A DNA stretch of 20,218 bases, from positions 1 through 20,218 of IMG/VR virus record IMGVR_UViG_3300048050_000023, one strand, 5' to 3'. The notes under the pieces were generated by a model that saw nothing but the letters and a program-made list of their open reading frames with translations, was not told the origin of the DNA and searched no databases. This document shows, one piece after another, positions 6,518-13,226 of this stretch. The position numbers and the translations under genes were made by a program. The number at the start of each line of letters is the position of its first letter. Within the stretch, counting starts at the first letter, position 1. The DNA comes from a virus.

Positions 6518-7697
6518 GCTCAAATTAGGTTTATTAGATAATTCGGATTGGGATTTGCCTTATATAACCGAGCTAAAGCAAAGGTTTAATCATACCTATA
6601 TTATCGGTAAATCTGGTATGGGTAAATCAGTCTTAATGGAGCGCATGGCTGATTACGATATGAAATTTGGGCTATCTACTATCTTTATCGACCCCAAGGG
6701 TGATAGCGTAAATAAGCTGACCAATAATAGCAACTACCGGTATATTTCTTTTGATCACCCCGTTAAGATTAATCCTTTAAGAAGGCCGGGCTATAAGATT
6801 GACACTCTTATAAGAGAGTTTACCGAAGTCATGGATATTATGATTACCTCGACTACTAGTAACCCCGAATCCACCGTTAGAATGAAAGAGATTTTAACCA
6901 AGGCCATTAAGGGGTTCAAAGAGGAACATAGAAATCTTTATTTCTTGAATAAGTTTTTAACCTATAAAGACGAAAGACAAAAATATCCTTTTGACCCTGA
7001 TACAAGAAAATGGTTCGATGAAATAGAGAACACCTCAAGAAGCGGACTAAAAAAAGTTAGCGATTATCAAAACACAATGGGAAGCATATCCAGCCGATTG
7101 TCCCAGTTCCTTGATAACGAAGAAATGAATCAATTTATGACTAAGGGGGAAAACGAATTTGATATAGCTGCAATAATTGAAAACGGCCAATCTTTATTAA
7201 TTAATACTAGCACCTCCGATTTTGATAATCAGAAGTTTTTATCAACTTTAATTCTTTATTATATTTTCACTTATATAGCGACTACTAAAAATGAAATACC
7301 ATTAATGGTCTATATGGATGAATTTCAAATAAGCGTTAATTCTAGTTTCCCAACTTTATTAGCATTAGCGAGAGGAAAGAAAGCTGGCTTTACGTTATCT
7401 CACCACGATTTTTTAGAAATTAGTCCCGAAGTATTAAGTTCTGCTTTCGGTCTAATTAGTTCTTTTGTAGTCTTTAATTGCGGAGATACGGAGGCTAAAA
7501 GACTATCTACTATTGTTAGGCGTAGTCAAACTGATATTATGGATTTACCAGAATATACAGCCTATTTAAGACTAGGCACAAAGAATAGTCACATCAAAAC
7601 ATTTCCGCCGCTTAAAAACATCTCTACTCCCCCCGTAGATGTTAAAGAAGAAACGCCGCTCTATAACTTCCTCTCAGATGACTGGATTATGGTATAA
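6501..7697 (+). CDS. VirD4/TraG/TraD-type coupling ATPase (HerA-FtsK superfamily)
   Basis: About 398 residues from the ATG at 6501; ATGs at 6459 and 6507 are alternatives. Walker A is GKSGMGKS (residues 36-43). IDPKGD follows at about 63-68, as in TraG/TraD ATPases, then INPLRR. Walker B is LMVYMDEFQ (Asp273, Glu274). The late segment with SHHDF and FNCGDTEAKRL fits the sensor and arginine-finger part of these ATPases. In type IV secretion such proteins are hexameric motors that bring DNA to the channel. There is no N-terminal membrane anchor, so it resembles soluble coupling-type ATPases. The large terminase is encoded separately, so this is not the packaging motor. Its stop codon forms part of the next promoter. 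Confidence 0.82.
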   Translation: MLMKYKLKLGLLDNSDWDLPYITELKQRFNHTYIIGKSGMGKSVLMERMADYDMKFGLSTIFIDPKGDSVNKLTNNSNYRYISFDHPVKINPLRRPGYKIDTLIREFTEVMDIMITSTTSNPESTVRMKEILTKAIKGFKEEHRNLYFLNKFLTYKDERQKYPFDPDTRKWFDEIENTSRSGLKKVSDYQNTMGSISSRLSQFLDNEEMNQFMTKGENEFDIAAIIENGQSLLINTSTSDFDNQKFLSTLILYYIFTYIATTKNEIPLMVYMDEFQISVNSSFPTLLALARGKKAGFTLSHHDFLEISPEVLSSAFGLISSFVVFNCGDTEAKRLSTIVRRSQTDIMDLPEYTAYLRLGTKNSHIKTFPPLKNISTPPVDVKEETPLYNFLSDDWIMV

Positions 7698-7698
7698 T
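7690..7698 (+). promoter_or_regulatory. Extended -10 promoter over the ATPase stop codon
   Basis: TGGTATAAT; the TAA stop at 7695-7697 is part of TATAAT. No -35 match lies about 17 bases upstream. Predicted transcription start near 7704-7706, at the beginning of the RNA unit. Confidence 0.65.
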
Positions 7699-7704
7699 TA
7701 AATT

Positions 7705-7922
7705 GTGAAACGGCGTATGGGAAGACCTACGCTGAATTTGACTTGCCACCAAGAGCCAATAATCTATTAAACATACCGCAAGGCTAACGGGCTGAAATCT
7801 TAGTTTAATAGACAATTCCCACCGGTCTTATTACGATAGATTAAGAAGTTGAGGGAAACGCTTTTTAATCATTGTTTTTCACATAGTCAGTTTTAAGAGA
7901 CCGGGATAATACCTGGTCTTTT
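7705..7922 (+). ncRNA. Candidate structured RNA between promoter and terminator
   Basis: A roughly 218-base unit with its own extended -10 promoter, no sizeable open frame, and an intrinsic terminator. Helices seen: GCGTA (7713-7717) with TACGC (7728-7732), whose loop contains GGGAAGACC; TCTATTAAAC (7763-7772) with GTTTAATAGA (7803-7812), a perfect 10-bp stem; and downstream TTCCC (7816-7820) and GGTCTT (7824-7829), each complementary to part of the first loop, which would make a pseudoknot. I match it to no known RNA class. A 21-codon GTG frame (7705-7770) begins exactly at the predicted RNA start and is an alternative reading. Confidence 0.5.
7898..7922 (+). terminator. Intrinsic terminator of the RNA unit
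   Basis: AGACCGGG (7898-7905) pairs with CCTGGTCT (7912-7919), with one G-U, around ATAATA, followed by TTT then ATTTAT. It ends the RNA unit just before the next promoter. Confidence 0.7.
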
Positions 7923-7929
7923 ATTTATG

Positions 7930-7938
7930 TGCTATAAT
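7930..7938 (+). promoter_or_regulatory. Extended -10 promoter of the primase-like gene
   Basis: TGCTATAAT with no -35 box. The start near 7945 gives a leader of about 30 bases carrying GAGGTG (7966-7971), the clearest Shine-Dalgarno sequence in the window, five bases before the ATG. Confidence 0.7.
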
Positions 7939-7975
7939 GGTGATAGTTCATTTTCATCATTAAACGAGGTGTTTT

Positions 7976-8707
7976 ATGTCCGAGTTTTTAAACTTTTCAG
8001 AGATAAGCCAGAAGATACTTTTTAAGGATTTACTTGACTGGCTCAACATTCCCTATTCTGTTTATCAGAATGGCGAGATCCGCGGCGAGGGGTTTATTGT
8101 TAACCCCGTAAAGAACCTTTATCTAAACCCAAAGGCAAACGATAAGGGAAGCGTCATAAACTTCCTGGCGTATCGCAAAGGACTGGATGTCAGAAGTGCA
8201 GCTCAAGAATTAAAAGACCATTTTCTTAAAGAGGCTAAACCGCCTCAAAGAGAATTACCCAATCTCGAATTACATTATTGCAAGTTCCTGGAGGACAAAG
8301 GAATCCCGCAGGAATTTGCCAAAGAATACGAGATAGGACTGGTCAAGCAACACTCCATTATTTCGGGCCGGATAGCTTTCAAGGTTTATGACGAGCTTTC
8401 TGTCCATACTGGTTACGTAGCGTACAACTTCCAAAAAGACGAGTGGTTTTTCCCCAAAGGCTTCAAACGGGAGCTTTATAATATCCACCGCACAGAGGGC
8501 GAAGAAGTACATCTAACCGTTTCTATCTGGGAAACAATAGAGATTCTTAAACAAGGCTTACCCTCCGTTTCGTTAATCGGTAAAACCATGACCGATAAAC
8601 AAGCCGAGCAGTTAGCAAGGTTTCAAAAAATCATTGTCCATCACAGCGAGCCGGACAATATAATTGTCAGACTTGCCAAAAAATCATTTGTTAAAGCCTC
8701 CACATAG
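7976..8707 (+). CDS. DnaG-like primase-family protein with degenerate motifs
   Basis: A 243-residue protein. Residues about 13-84 follow the CHC2 zinc-domain layout (LLDWLNIPYSVY, NDKGSVINFLAYRKG, SAAQEL) but lack the zinc-binding Cys/His set. Residues 103-152 match the DnaG core start (KFLEDKGIPQEFAKEYEIGL then AFKVYDE). Residues 179-228 look like a TOPRIM domain (TVSIWETIEIL, SVSLIGKTMTDKQAEQLARF, IIVHHSEPDN), but EGxxD and DxDxAG are not preserved. It is therefore either a divergent primase or an inactive relative that binds DNA or partners. The gene has its own promoter and Shine-Dalgarno sequence and ends in a terminator hairpin. Confidence 0.65.
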   Translation: MSEFLNFSEISQKILFKDLLDWLNIPYSVYQNGEIRGEGFIVNPVKNLYLNPKANDKGSVINFLAYRKGLDVRSAAQELKDHFLKEAKPPQRELPNLELHYCKFLEDKGIPQEFAKEYEIGLVKQHSIISGRIAFKVYDELSVHTGYVAYNFQKDEWFFPKGFKRELYNIHRTEGEEVHLTVSIWETIEILKQGLPSVSLIGKTMTDKQAEQLARFQKIIVHHSEPDNIIVRLAKKSFVKAST

Positions 8708-8718
8708 GGGGCTTTTTT
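8693..8718 (+). terminator. Intrinsic terminator of the primase-like gene
   Basis: AAAGCCTCC (8693-8701) pairs with GGGGGCTTT (8707-8715), with one G-U, around ACATA, followed by Ts to 8718. The stem covers the last codons of the gene and the stop codon sits in the loop. Confidence 0.85.
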
Positions 8719-8728
8719 AATAGGTACT

Positions 8729-8749
8729 ATACACCCCCAGGGGGCGTAT
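8729..8749 (+). promoter_or_regulatory. 21-bp dyad operator candidate
   Basis: CCCCC-A-GGGGG, centred on 8739, flanked by ATAC and GTAT with one mismatch on each side. It fills the space where a -35 box would lie and abuts the -10 element at 8752, so a protein bound here should control the promoter. The next gene encodes a sigma-region-4-like protein, a candidate ligand. The dyad could also act as an RNA hairpin only if transcribed from upstream. Confidence 0.6.
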
Positions 8750-8757
8750 GCTATAAT
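8749..8757 (+). promoter_or_regulatory. Extended -10 promoter of the sigma-4-like gene
   Basis: TGCTATAAT ending seven bases before the ATG at 8765, so transcription should start at or next to the start codon and give a leaderless mRNA. Confidence 0.7.
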
Positions 8758-8764
8758 AAAGGTA

Positions 8765-8965
8765 ATGATAAATCCAGACTGCTTAATTAGAATAAACGAA
8801 TTAACCGATGAAGAAAGAAGTATATTTTTGTATCGGTTCGTTTTGAAGCTTTCAAACAAGGAAACTTCCAAGTGTCTCAACAAACCGTATAATGAAATAT
8901 TGGAGCTCGATAGATTCTTTAGAAAAGAGATATTTGAGGAGTTTGGTTTGGAGGATATGCTATAA
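8765..8965 (+). CDS. Small sigma-region-4-like helix-turn-helix protein
   Basis: A 66-residue protein. LTDEERSIFLYRFVLKLSNK (about 13-32) followed by ETSKCLNKPYNEILELD resembles sigma-70 region 4.2: the start of helix 1 is LTDEE, and the HTH has NKETSKCL in place of the usual sKEIAe.L. It lacks all other sigma regions. Such pieces occur in phages as transcription regulators or sigma-appropriation factors. It is transcribed from a promoter with a 21-bp dyad, suggesting autoregulation. The last codons ATG CTA TAA form the next promoter. Family call by eye. Confidence 0.6.
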   Translation: MINPDCLIRINELTDEERSIFLYRFVLKLSNKETSKCLNKPYNEILELDRFFRKEIFEEFGLEDML

Positions 8966-8966
8966 T
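8958..8966 (+). promoter_or_regulatory. Extended -10 promoter over a stop codon, ahead of the tRNA unit
   Basis: TGCTATAAT with TAA (8963-8965) as the stop of the gene before. The segment ATATGCTATAATTAAA is identical at 12945-12960. It should drive the 77-residue protein, the tRNA and probably the packaging genes. Confidence 0.7.
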
Positions 8967-8995
8967 TAAAATATAAACGGAAATGATAACACCCT

Positions 8996-9229
8996 ATGGC
9001 GAACATTTCATTAAGTAATAAATCGCGCAAGCGAGGGCCAAAGCCCTCTCTTTGTGCTGGGGATAAATTGTTTATTGTTAGGAAGTATATTTTAGCGAGG
9101 AGCGCTATTGAGGCAATTCGTAAAGATAAGCTAACTCCAGTTGATGACGTCTGGATTGATGAGGATTTCCGCAAATCTAGTCCAGGAGCGTCAGCTATTG
9201 GCTTTGTCGATTATAGACAAGAAGAATAG
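8996..9229 (+). CDS. Hypothetical small protein before the tRNA
   Basis: A 77-residue protein with a basic N-terminus (SRKRGPKPS, about residues 10-18), a helical middle (FIVRKYILARSAIEAIRKDK) and a C-terminal segment DDVWIDEDFRKSSPGASAIGF. The N-terminal basic, proline-containing segment could contact nucleic acid. No family recognised. It sits about 23 bases downstream of a predicted transcription start. Its TAG stop overlaps the first two bases of the tRNA, so tRNA maturation would cut the message at the end of this gene. Confidence 0.6.
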   Translation: MANISLSNKSRKRGPKPSLCAGDKLFIVRKYILARSAIEAIRKDKLTPVDDVWIDEDFRKSSPGASAIGFVDYRQEE

Positions 9230-9300
9230 CGGGGTAGAGCAGTTGGTAGCTCGCCTGGCTCATAACCAGGAGGTCGTGGGTTCGAGTCCCACCCCCGCCA
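9228..9300 (+). tRNA. tRNA-Met (CAT), initiator-like
   Basis: A full cloverleaf: acceptor AGCGGGG with CCCCGCC, D-stem GAGC with GCTC, anticodon stem CCTGG with CCAGG, loop CTCATAA (anticodon CAT at 9261-9263), variable AGGTC, T-stem GTGGG with CCCAC and loop TTCGAGT, discriminator A9300. Initiator hallmarks are present: position 1-72 is unpaired (A and C), and A11-U24 occurs in the D-stem, the opposite of elongators. Two of the three G-C pairs at 29-31/39-41 are kept (the third is U-A). CCA is not encoded. The 5' end overlaps the stop codon of the gene before. Confidence 0.93.
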
Positions 9301-9307
9301 CAATTAT

Positions 9308-9481
9308 ATGGGATTTATTCATAAAGACAATCATAAAACTTTCAACTGCACTAAGTGCCACGCTAATTATTGCGTTGATCAACATAGACAACCTCTTGGA
9401 GACGGTTCGGCTTGTGGTCATTGGTGTATCTTAGAAAATCCGAAAGTTGAAACAAAAGGGTTGTGTGAATTCTGCAAATAG
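9308..9481 (+). CDS. Small zinc-binding-like protein
   Basis: A 57-residue frame from the ATG at 9308 (CAATTATATGG), seven bases after the tRNA. It has six cysteines plus histidines: CTKCH (Cys14, Cys17), Cys22, Cys36, Cys40 (CGHWC) and CEFC (Cys53, Cys56). The spacing suggests one or two zinc sites. The next gene starts one base after the stop, so it is part of the packaging operon. Another open frame crosses the tRNA here (9141-9434); I reject it as a shadow. Confidence 0.6.
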   Translation: MGFIHKDNHKTFNCTKCHANYCVDQHRQPLGDGSACGHWCILENPKVETKGLCEFCK

Positions 9482-9482
9482 T

Positions 9483-9923
9483 ATGGCCAAGGGAAAGGAT
9501 GATTTAAAACTTAAACAAGAAAGGTTTTGTCAACTCTATGCTACTGAGGTTGAATTCTTTGGTAATGGTGTTGAAACTTATTTGAAGGTATACGACATCG
9601 ACCGAAGCAAACCCAACTGGTATAAATCGGCCTGTTCCGCATCTTCTCGTCTGTTGAGTAATGTTAAGGTTATTGACAGAATATCTGAATTGTTGGAAGA
9701 GCAAGGACTAAATGATGTATTTGTTGATAAGCAGTTAAAATTTCTTTTAACTCAATACGCTGATTTTAATTCTAAACTTGGCGCTATTCGAGAATATAAT
9801 AAGCTCAAACAAAGGATAATCGAAAAGTCGGAAGTTAAGCTTACAACGCCTAAACCATTGCTCTATGCTATTTCAAATAACCACGGCAACAAAAAAGATA
9901 TCGAATCTAACGAAGAAGATTAG
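9483..9923 (+). CDS. Terminase small subunit
   Basis: A 146-residue protein from the ATG at 9483, chosen because it follows the previous stop by one base in the common context; an ATG at 9447 would overlap the zinc protein. It begins MAKGKDDLKLKQERFCQLY, typical of small terminases, followed by an HTH region (YLKVYDIDR, ASSRLLSNVKVIDRISELLEEQG). The middle forms the oligomerisation part. The small subunit recognises phage DNA and loads the large subunit to start packaging. The overlap of 59 bases with the large-subunit gene fits this pairing. Confidence 0.8.
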   Translation: MAKGKDDLKLKQERFCQLYATEVEFFGNGVETYLKVYDIDRSKPNWYKSACSASSRLLSNVKVIDRISELLEEQGLNDVFVDKQLKFLLTQYADFNSKLGAIREYNKLKQRIIEKSEVKLTTPKPLLYAISNNHGNKKDIESNEED

Positions 9924-11064
9924 AGCTGTTGCTGGCGGAACATCGGCAAGCAAGACAATTTCAATTCTTCTTTTTCTTATTCACCTTGCCCAGTCTGATA
10001 AAGAGCCAACTCTAACAAGCGTAGTGTCTGAAAGCATTCCCCACCTTAAAAGAGGCGCAATGAGAGATTTTAAGAACATTCTTCAATCTCATAATTATTG
10101 GAGGGATAAGAATTGGAATGCTACTGATAGCATCTATACCTTTGAAACCGGTAGCAAAATAGAGTTCTTTTCAGTCGATAACCCGGATAAGCTAAGAGGT
10201 GGCCGCCGTGACAGATTGTTTATGAATGAAGCGAACAATATGATGTTGGACGCTTTTGATCAGTTAGAAGTCCGGACGAAGGAGCTTGTTTTCTTAGACT
10301 GGAATCCGACTAATGAATTTTGGTTTTATACGAATATTCTTGGCAAACGCTCTGATGTTGAGTTCATTACCTTGACCTACAAGGACAATGAGGCTTTAAG
10401 CTTAGAGATTATTTCCGCTATTGAAGCTCGTAAAGGTAATAAGCAATGGTGGCTGGTTTACGGGTTAGGTCAACTCGGAGAAGTTGAAGGTAAGATTTAT
10501 AGGGATTGGCAGATTATTGACGATATTCCTCACGAGGCCAGGTTAGAACGCCGCGGCCTTGATTTCGGGTATAGTATTGACCCAACAGTCATAGAGGATA
10601 TTTACCGATATAACGGAGGGTTCATCCTTGACGAGATTTGTTACCAAAAGGGCTTATCAAACAAATCCATTGCAGATTTGCTTAATTCTAAAGACGGTAA
10701 GATTTTAACAATAGCAGATAGTGCCGAACCCAAAAGTATTGATGAAATTAGTAATTACGGTGTCAACATAATTGGAGCGTCAAAGGGGCCGGGAAGCGTT
10801 AATCAGGGCATACAGTTTGTCCAAGATCAGCGTATCAGTATTACCAAGCGGAGTGTTAAATCGATTATTGCTTATCGAAATTATCTCTGGGCGAAAGACC
10901 GAAATGGTATAATACTAAATGTACCGGATGACACCATCCATGAATGGAGCAATCCAATGGACGCTATCAGGTACGGATTAGATTCTTTCAGGCCTGCTAA
11001 TGCCAAATTTAAGGACTTAATGCAGGAGAACGAATCAAACTATAACCCAACGCCTTGGAAATAA
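9865..11064 (+). CDS. Terminase large subunit
   Basis: A 399-residue protein. The ATPase N-terminal half contains the Walker A variant GGTSASKT (24-31), Walker B RLFMNE (117-122) and the coupling segment FLDWNPTNEFW (144-154). The nuclease half has the conserved acids in GLDFGY (Asp233), ADSAEP (Asp285) and NPMDAIRYG (Asp366). This is a PBSX/terminase-3-type enzyme that translocates DNA into the prohead and cuts it. The start lies 59 bases inside the small-subunit gene, and the N-terminus FQITTATKKI is typical of the family. Nothing is missing. Confidence 0.95.
   Translation: MLFQITTATKKISNLTKKIRAVAGGTSASKTISILLFLIHLAQSDKEPTLTSVVSESIPHLKRGAMRDFKNILQSHNYWRDKNWNATDSIYTFETGSKIEFFSVDNPDKLRGGRRDRLFMNEANNMMLDAFDQLEVRTKELVFLDWNPTNEFWFYTNILGKRSDVEFITLTYKDNEALSLEIISAIEARKGNKQWWLVYGLGQLGEVEGKIYRDWQIIDDIPHEARLERRGLDFGYSIDPTVIEDIYRYNGGFILDEICYQKGLSNKSIADLLNSKDGKILTIADSAEPKSIDEISNYGVNIIGASKGPGSVNQGIQFVQDQRISITKRSVKSIIAYRNYLWAKDRNGIILNVPDDTIHEWSNPMDAIRYGLDSFRPANAKFKDLMQENESNYNPTPWK
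10905..10913 (+). promoter_or_regulatory. Possible internal extended -10 promoter
   Basis: TGGTATAAT within the terminase gene, about 155 bases before the portal start. It matches the promoter motif seen elsewhere but could be a chance codon string. Confidence 0.3.
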
Positions 11065-11068
11065 ATTT

Positions 11069-12955
11069 ATGAAAAAATCATTTATCAACCAGCCACATTC
11101 TGACAAGATTGTTAAATTAATCTTGAACGAGGTAATTAATTACGAGACCAGCACGATTGATTTGTCAGACCGTGTTAAGTTTAATCAGTACCAGACAATA
11201 CAAATAAATATTACTCACCAGAATCACGGATTTTTAACAAACCTGGCACCTGGGCAGGAAGACGACCGGGAATTTTACGATATCATTACTCCGATGATCG
11301 AAACCGGCGTAGCTAATACCGACTTGGACACTGATAATATTGATACTTTTACGGATGAAGCTGAATACCTGGCGCACGAGCTATTGGCTAATGCTTTGAT
11401 AAAACGCTATAACCGGCAGACCAATCAAGGAGTAGTCCTAAATGAAATGGTCTATCAATTCTTTGATGACGGGAATATTATCGTCAGAAAAGTTGATGGA
11501 GAGGGCGAACTTTACCGACCAGTGCTGCCTCAAAATCTGATTATCGTTGACCAGTCCGCCAGAACCTTGGAGGATACCGCGGTAATTGAGAGAGCAACGA
11601 TGAACCAAAGCGAGGTGAGAGGCGTTAAGGGCTGGGATAATATTGATGAGCTATTTGAGTATTGCGACCTCAGCGAGACGGATTTTATGCCGTATTACGA
11701 GATTTTCTATTGGTACGGCGATCTGTCGAAACAAAGGCTGGGAAGAATCAAGAAGGAAGTCCACGGTACAGATTATAAATACAAAAAAGGCGACAAATAC
11801 AACTATATCCAATCAGTAGTCGTCATTGCCAGGGCAAAGAAGGGTGTCAGGAACGAAAAAGGGGCCGAAGTTCCCGGATTCGTCTTGTTCGCCGAAGAAC
11901 TTAAGCCACAGATTATTAATATCACTAAGAAATTAAAGATAAAGCGTTTCAAGCCGTATGAATCAGTAAGGCTTGGCAAGTATAACGGTAGGTTCTGGGG
12001 TGCTGGATATCGTGAAATCGGAGTTCCTTATCAAAACAGAGCCAATGAGCTTGGCAACCAGATTAGACAGATAATGAAGCTGGCCTCTAAAATGGTTTTT
12101 TGGAGTACTGATGATGAGATTGCCGGAAAGAACATCTTATCCGCTATTAAGAACGGTCAAATTTTACAGGCAAAAGACTTGTACCTGTTAAATAACGTTT
12201 TTCCAAACCTTACTCTATTCAGTGAGGAATGGAATAGGAATATTAATGAGGCTCAGAAAGCCCTTAAAGCTTTCGAGGCTGCTTCCGGTGAAGCCCTTCC
12301 CTCTAGTACCTCAGCCACCGCTATACTGGCTCAAACACAAGCTATTGGTAAATTCTATGATTTCAAGCGTGAGAGATTCGGCCTACTCCTTTCTATCATC
12401 TATAAGCGCTGGATACTTCCTGAAATAATGAAAGGAATGAAGGAAGATGAAGTAATTGAAATAACTGGTGATGTAGATTTTATCGACAAAATGATTGAGT
12501 TCTATCTTAAGGGTTCAATCATTCAAAGCGAAATGCTTAATACTGCATTAGCTGGCGGGGTTATGTACCAGGAGAATTTTGACCAGTTATTGCAAATGAA
12601 GAAACAGGACATGGTTAAGCACCCCAAGTTGTATGCTTCTATTGCTCAGTTCTTCTTTAAAGGTGTGGATATCTTTGTCGGAATAAACGTAACAGGAGAA
12701 GGCTTTAATAAACAAAATAAGCTTTCCAATATCCTCAAGATGTTGGAATTTGAGGTTAATCCGAATATTATGAATAATCCGGCTGCCTTGGATGATCTTA
12801 ATGAAGCCCGCCAGATGTTGGGCTTAAAGGCCAATAGGAATAAACCTCAACCGGCCCAAATGGTTACAAATACACCGCCAACTAATACTCCGTCCCCCAT
12901 GCCCACCAGAGAACAACCACCTTTGAAACCGAACGGAAACCCCAATATGCTATAA
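11069..12955 (+). CDS. Portal protein
   Basis: A 628-residue protein directly after the large terminase, where the portal is expected. Residues about 60-600 have portal-like segments: ITPMIETGVANTD, a long helical stretch with YREIGVPYQNRANELGNQIRQ (the tunnel or stem helix region) and a late helix with NEARQMLGL. The C-terminal 45 residues are proline- and asparagine-rich. Portals form the dodecameric ring at the capsid vertex through which DNA passes. The size fits podovirus-type portals. The call rests on position and length more than on a signature. The stop TAA is in the next promoter. Confidence 0.82.
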   Translation: MKKSFINQPHSDKIVKLILNEVINYETSTIDLSDRVKFNQYQTIQINITHQNHGFLTNLAPGQEDDREFYDIITPMIETGVANTDLDTDNIDTFTDEAEYLAHELLANALIKRYNRQTNQGVVLNEMVYQFFDDGNIIVRKVDGEGELYRPVLPQNLIIVDQSARTLEDTAVIERATMNQSEVRGVKGWDNIDELFEYCDLSETDFMPYYEIFYWYGDLSKQRLGRIKKEVHGTDYKYKKGDKYNYIQSVVVIARAKKGVRNEKGAEVPGFVLFAEELKPQIINITKKLKIKRFKPYESVRLGKYNGRFWGAGYREIGVPYQNRANELGNQIRQIMKLASKMVFWSTDDEIAGKNILSAIKNGQILQAKDLYLLNNVFPNLTLFSEEWNRNINEAQKALKAFEAASGEALPSSTSATAILAQTQAIGKFYDFKRERFGLLLSIIYKRWILPEIMKGMKEDEVIEITGDVDFIDKMIEFYLKGSIIQSEMLNTALAGGVMYQENFDQLLQMKKQDMVKHPKLYASIAQFFFKGVDIFVGINVTGEGFNKQNKLSNILKMLEFEVNPNIMNNPAALDDLNEARQMLGLKANRNKPQPAQMVTNTPPTNTPSPMPTREQPPLKPNGNPNML

Positions 12956-12956
12956 T
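12948..12956 (+). promoter_or_regulatory. Extended -10 promoter over the portal stop codon
   Basis: TGCTATAAT, with TAA at 12953-12955 the portal stop. The next ATG (12963) lies six bases after the -10 end, so transcripts should be leaderless. It probably drives the scaffold, decoration and capsid genes. Confidence 0.7.
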
Positions 12957-12962
12957 TAAATT

Positions 12963-13181
12963 ATGATTGATTTAAACAATGATGATTATCGAAAAATCTT
13001 AGGAGACGCCGCCAATTCCAAAGACGGCAAGATAATCGTTGAGTTCTTACAAAGCGAGGTTGATAAATTGAAATTTGAGAATATTGATGAAAAGCTACCC
13101 TTCGACCAAATCGGTCTTGAGTACAAAGTCATCAATAAGACAAAGAAGTATTTTAAGAAGTGTTTAAGGTATTTAATATAA
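12963..13181 (+). CDS. Hypothetical protein between portal and scaffold
   Basis: A 72-residue protein beginning MIDLNNDDYRKILGDAAN, with a basic C-terminus (KTKKYFKKCLRY). Small hypothetical proteins at this position are usual in phage head clusters. No domain recognised. The start is likely leaderless, since the predicted RNA start falls on the ATG. Coding is supported by position and the fit with the neighbouring genes. Confidence 0.6.
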   Translation: MIDLNNDDYRKILGDAANSKDGKIIVEFLQSEVDKLKFENIDEKLPFDQIGLEYKVINKTKKYFKKCLRYLI

Positions 13182-13182
13182 C

Positions 13183-13214
13183 TTATATCCAAGGGCAAAT
13201 GCGCTTGAATATAA
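13183..13214 (+). other. Hairpin before the scaffold gene
   Basis: TTATAT (13183-13188) and CAAG (13190-13193) pair with CTTG (13204-13207) and ATATAA (13209-13214), with one mismatch. It sits in the gap between genes and may stabilise the downstream message; no T-run follows. Confidence 0.35.
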
Positions 13215-13226
13215 CAAATTTTCCAA

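Noticed and set aside
8641-9174. Minus-strand open frame across the promoter, dyad and sigma-4-like gene
   Set aside because: It covers well supported plus-strand signals and has no recognisable protein features.
9141-9434. Plus-strand open frame running through the tRNA
   Set aside because: The middle encodes the tRNA sequence itself; the cysteine-rich frame at 9308-9481 and the 77-residue gene explain the flanks better.
10684-13035. Shared NSKDGKI segment in TerL and the 72-residue protein
   Set aside because: Seven residues inside otherwise unrelated sequences; likely chance or a common turn motif.
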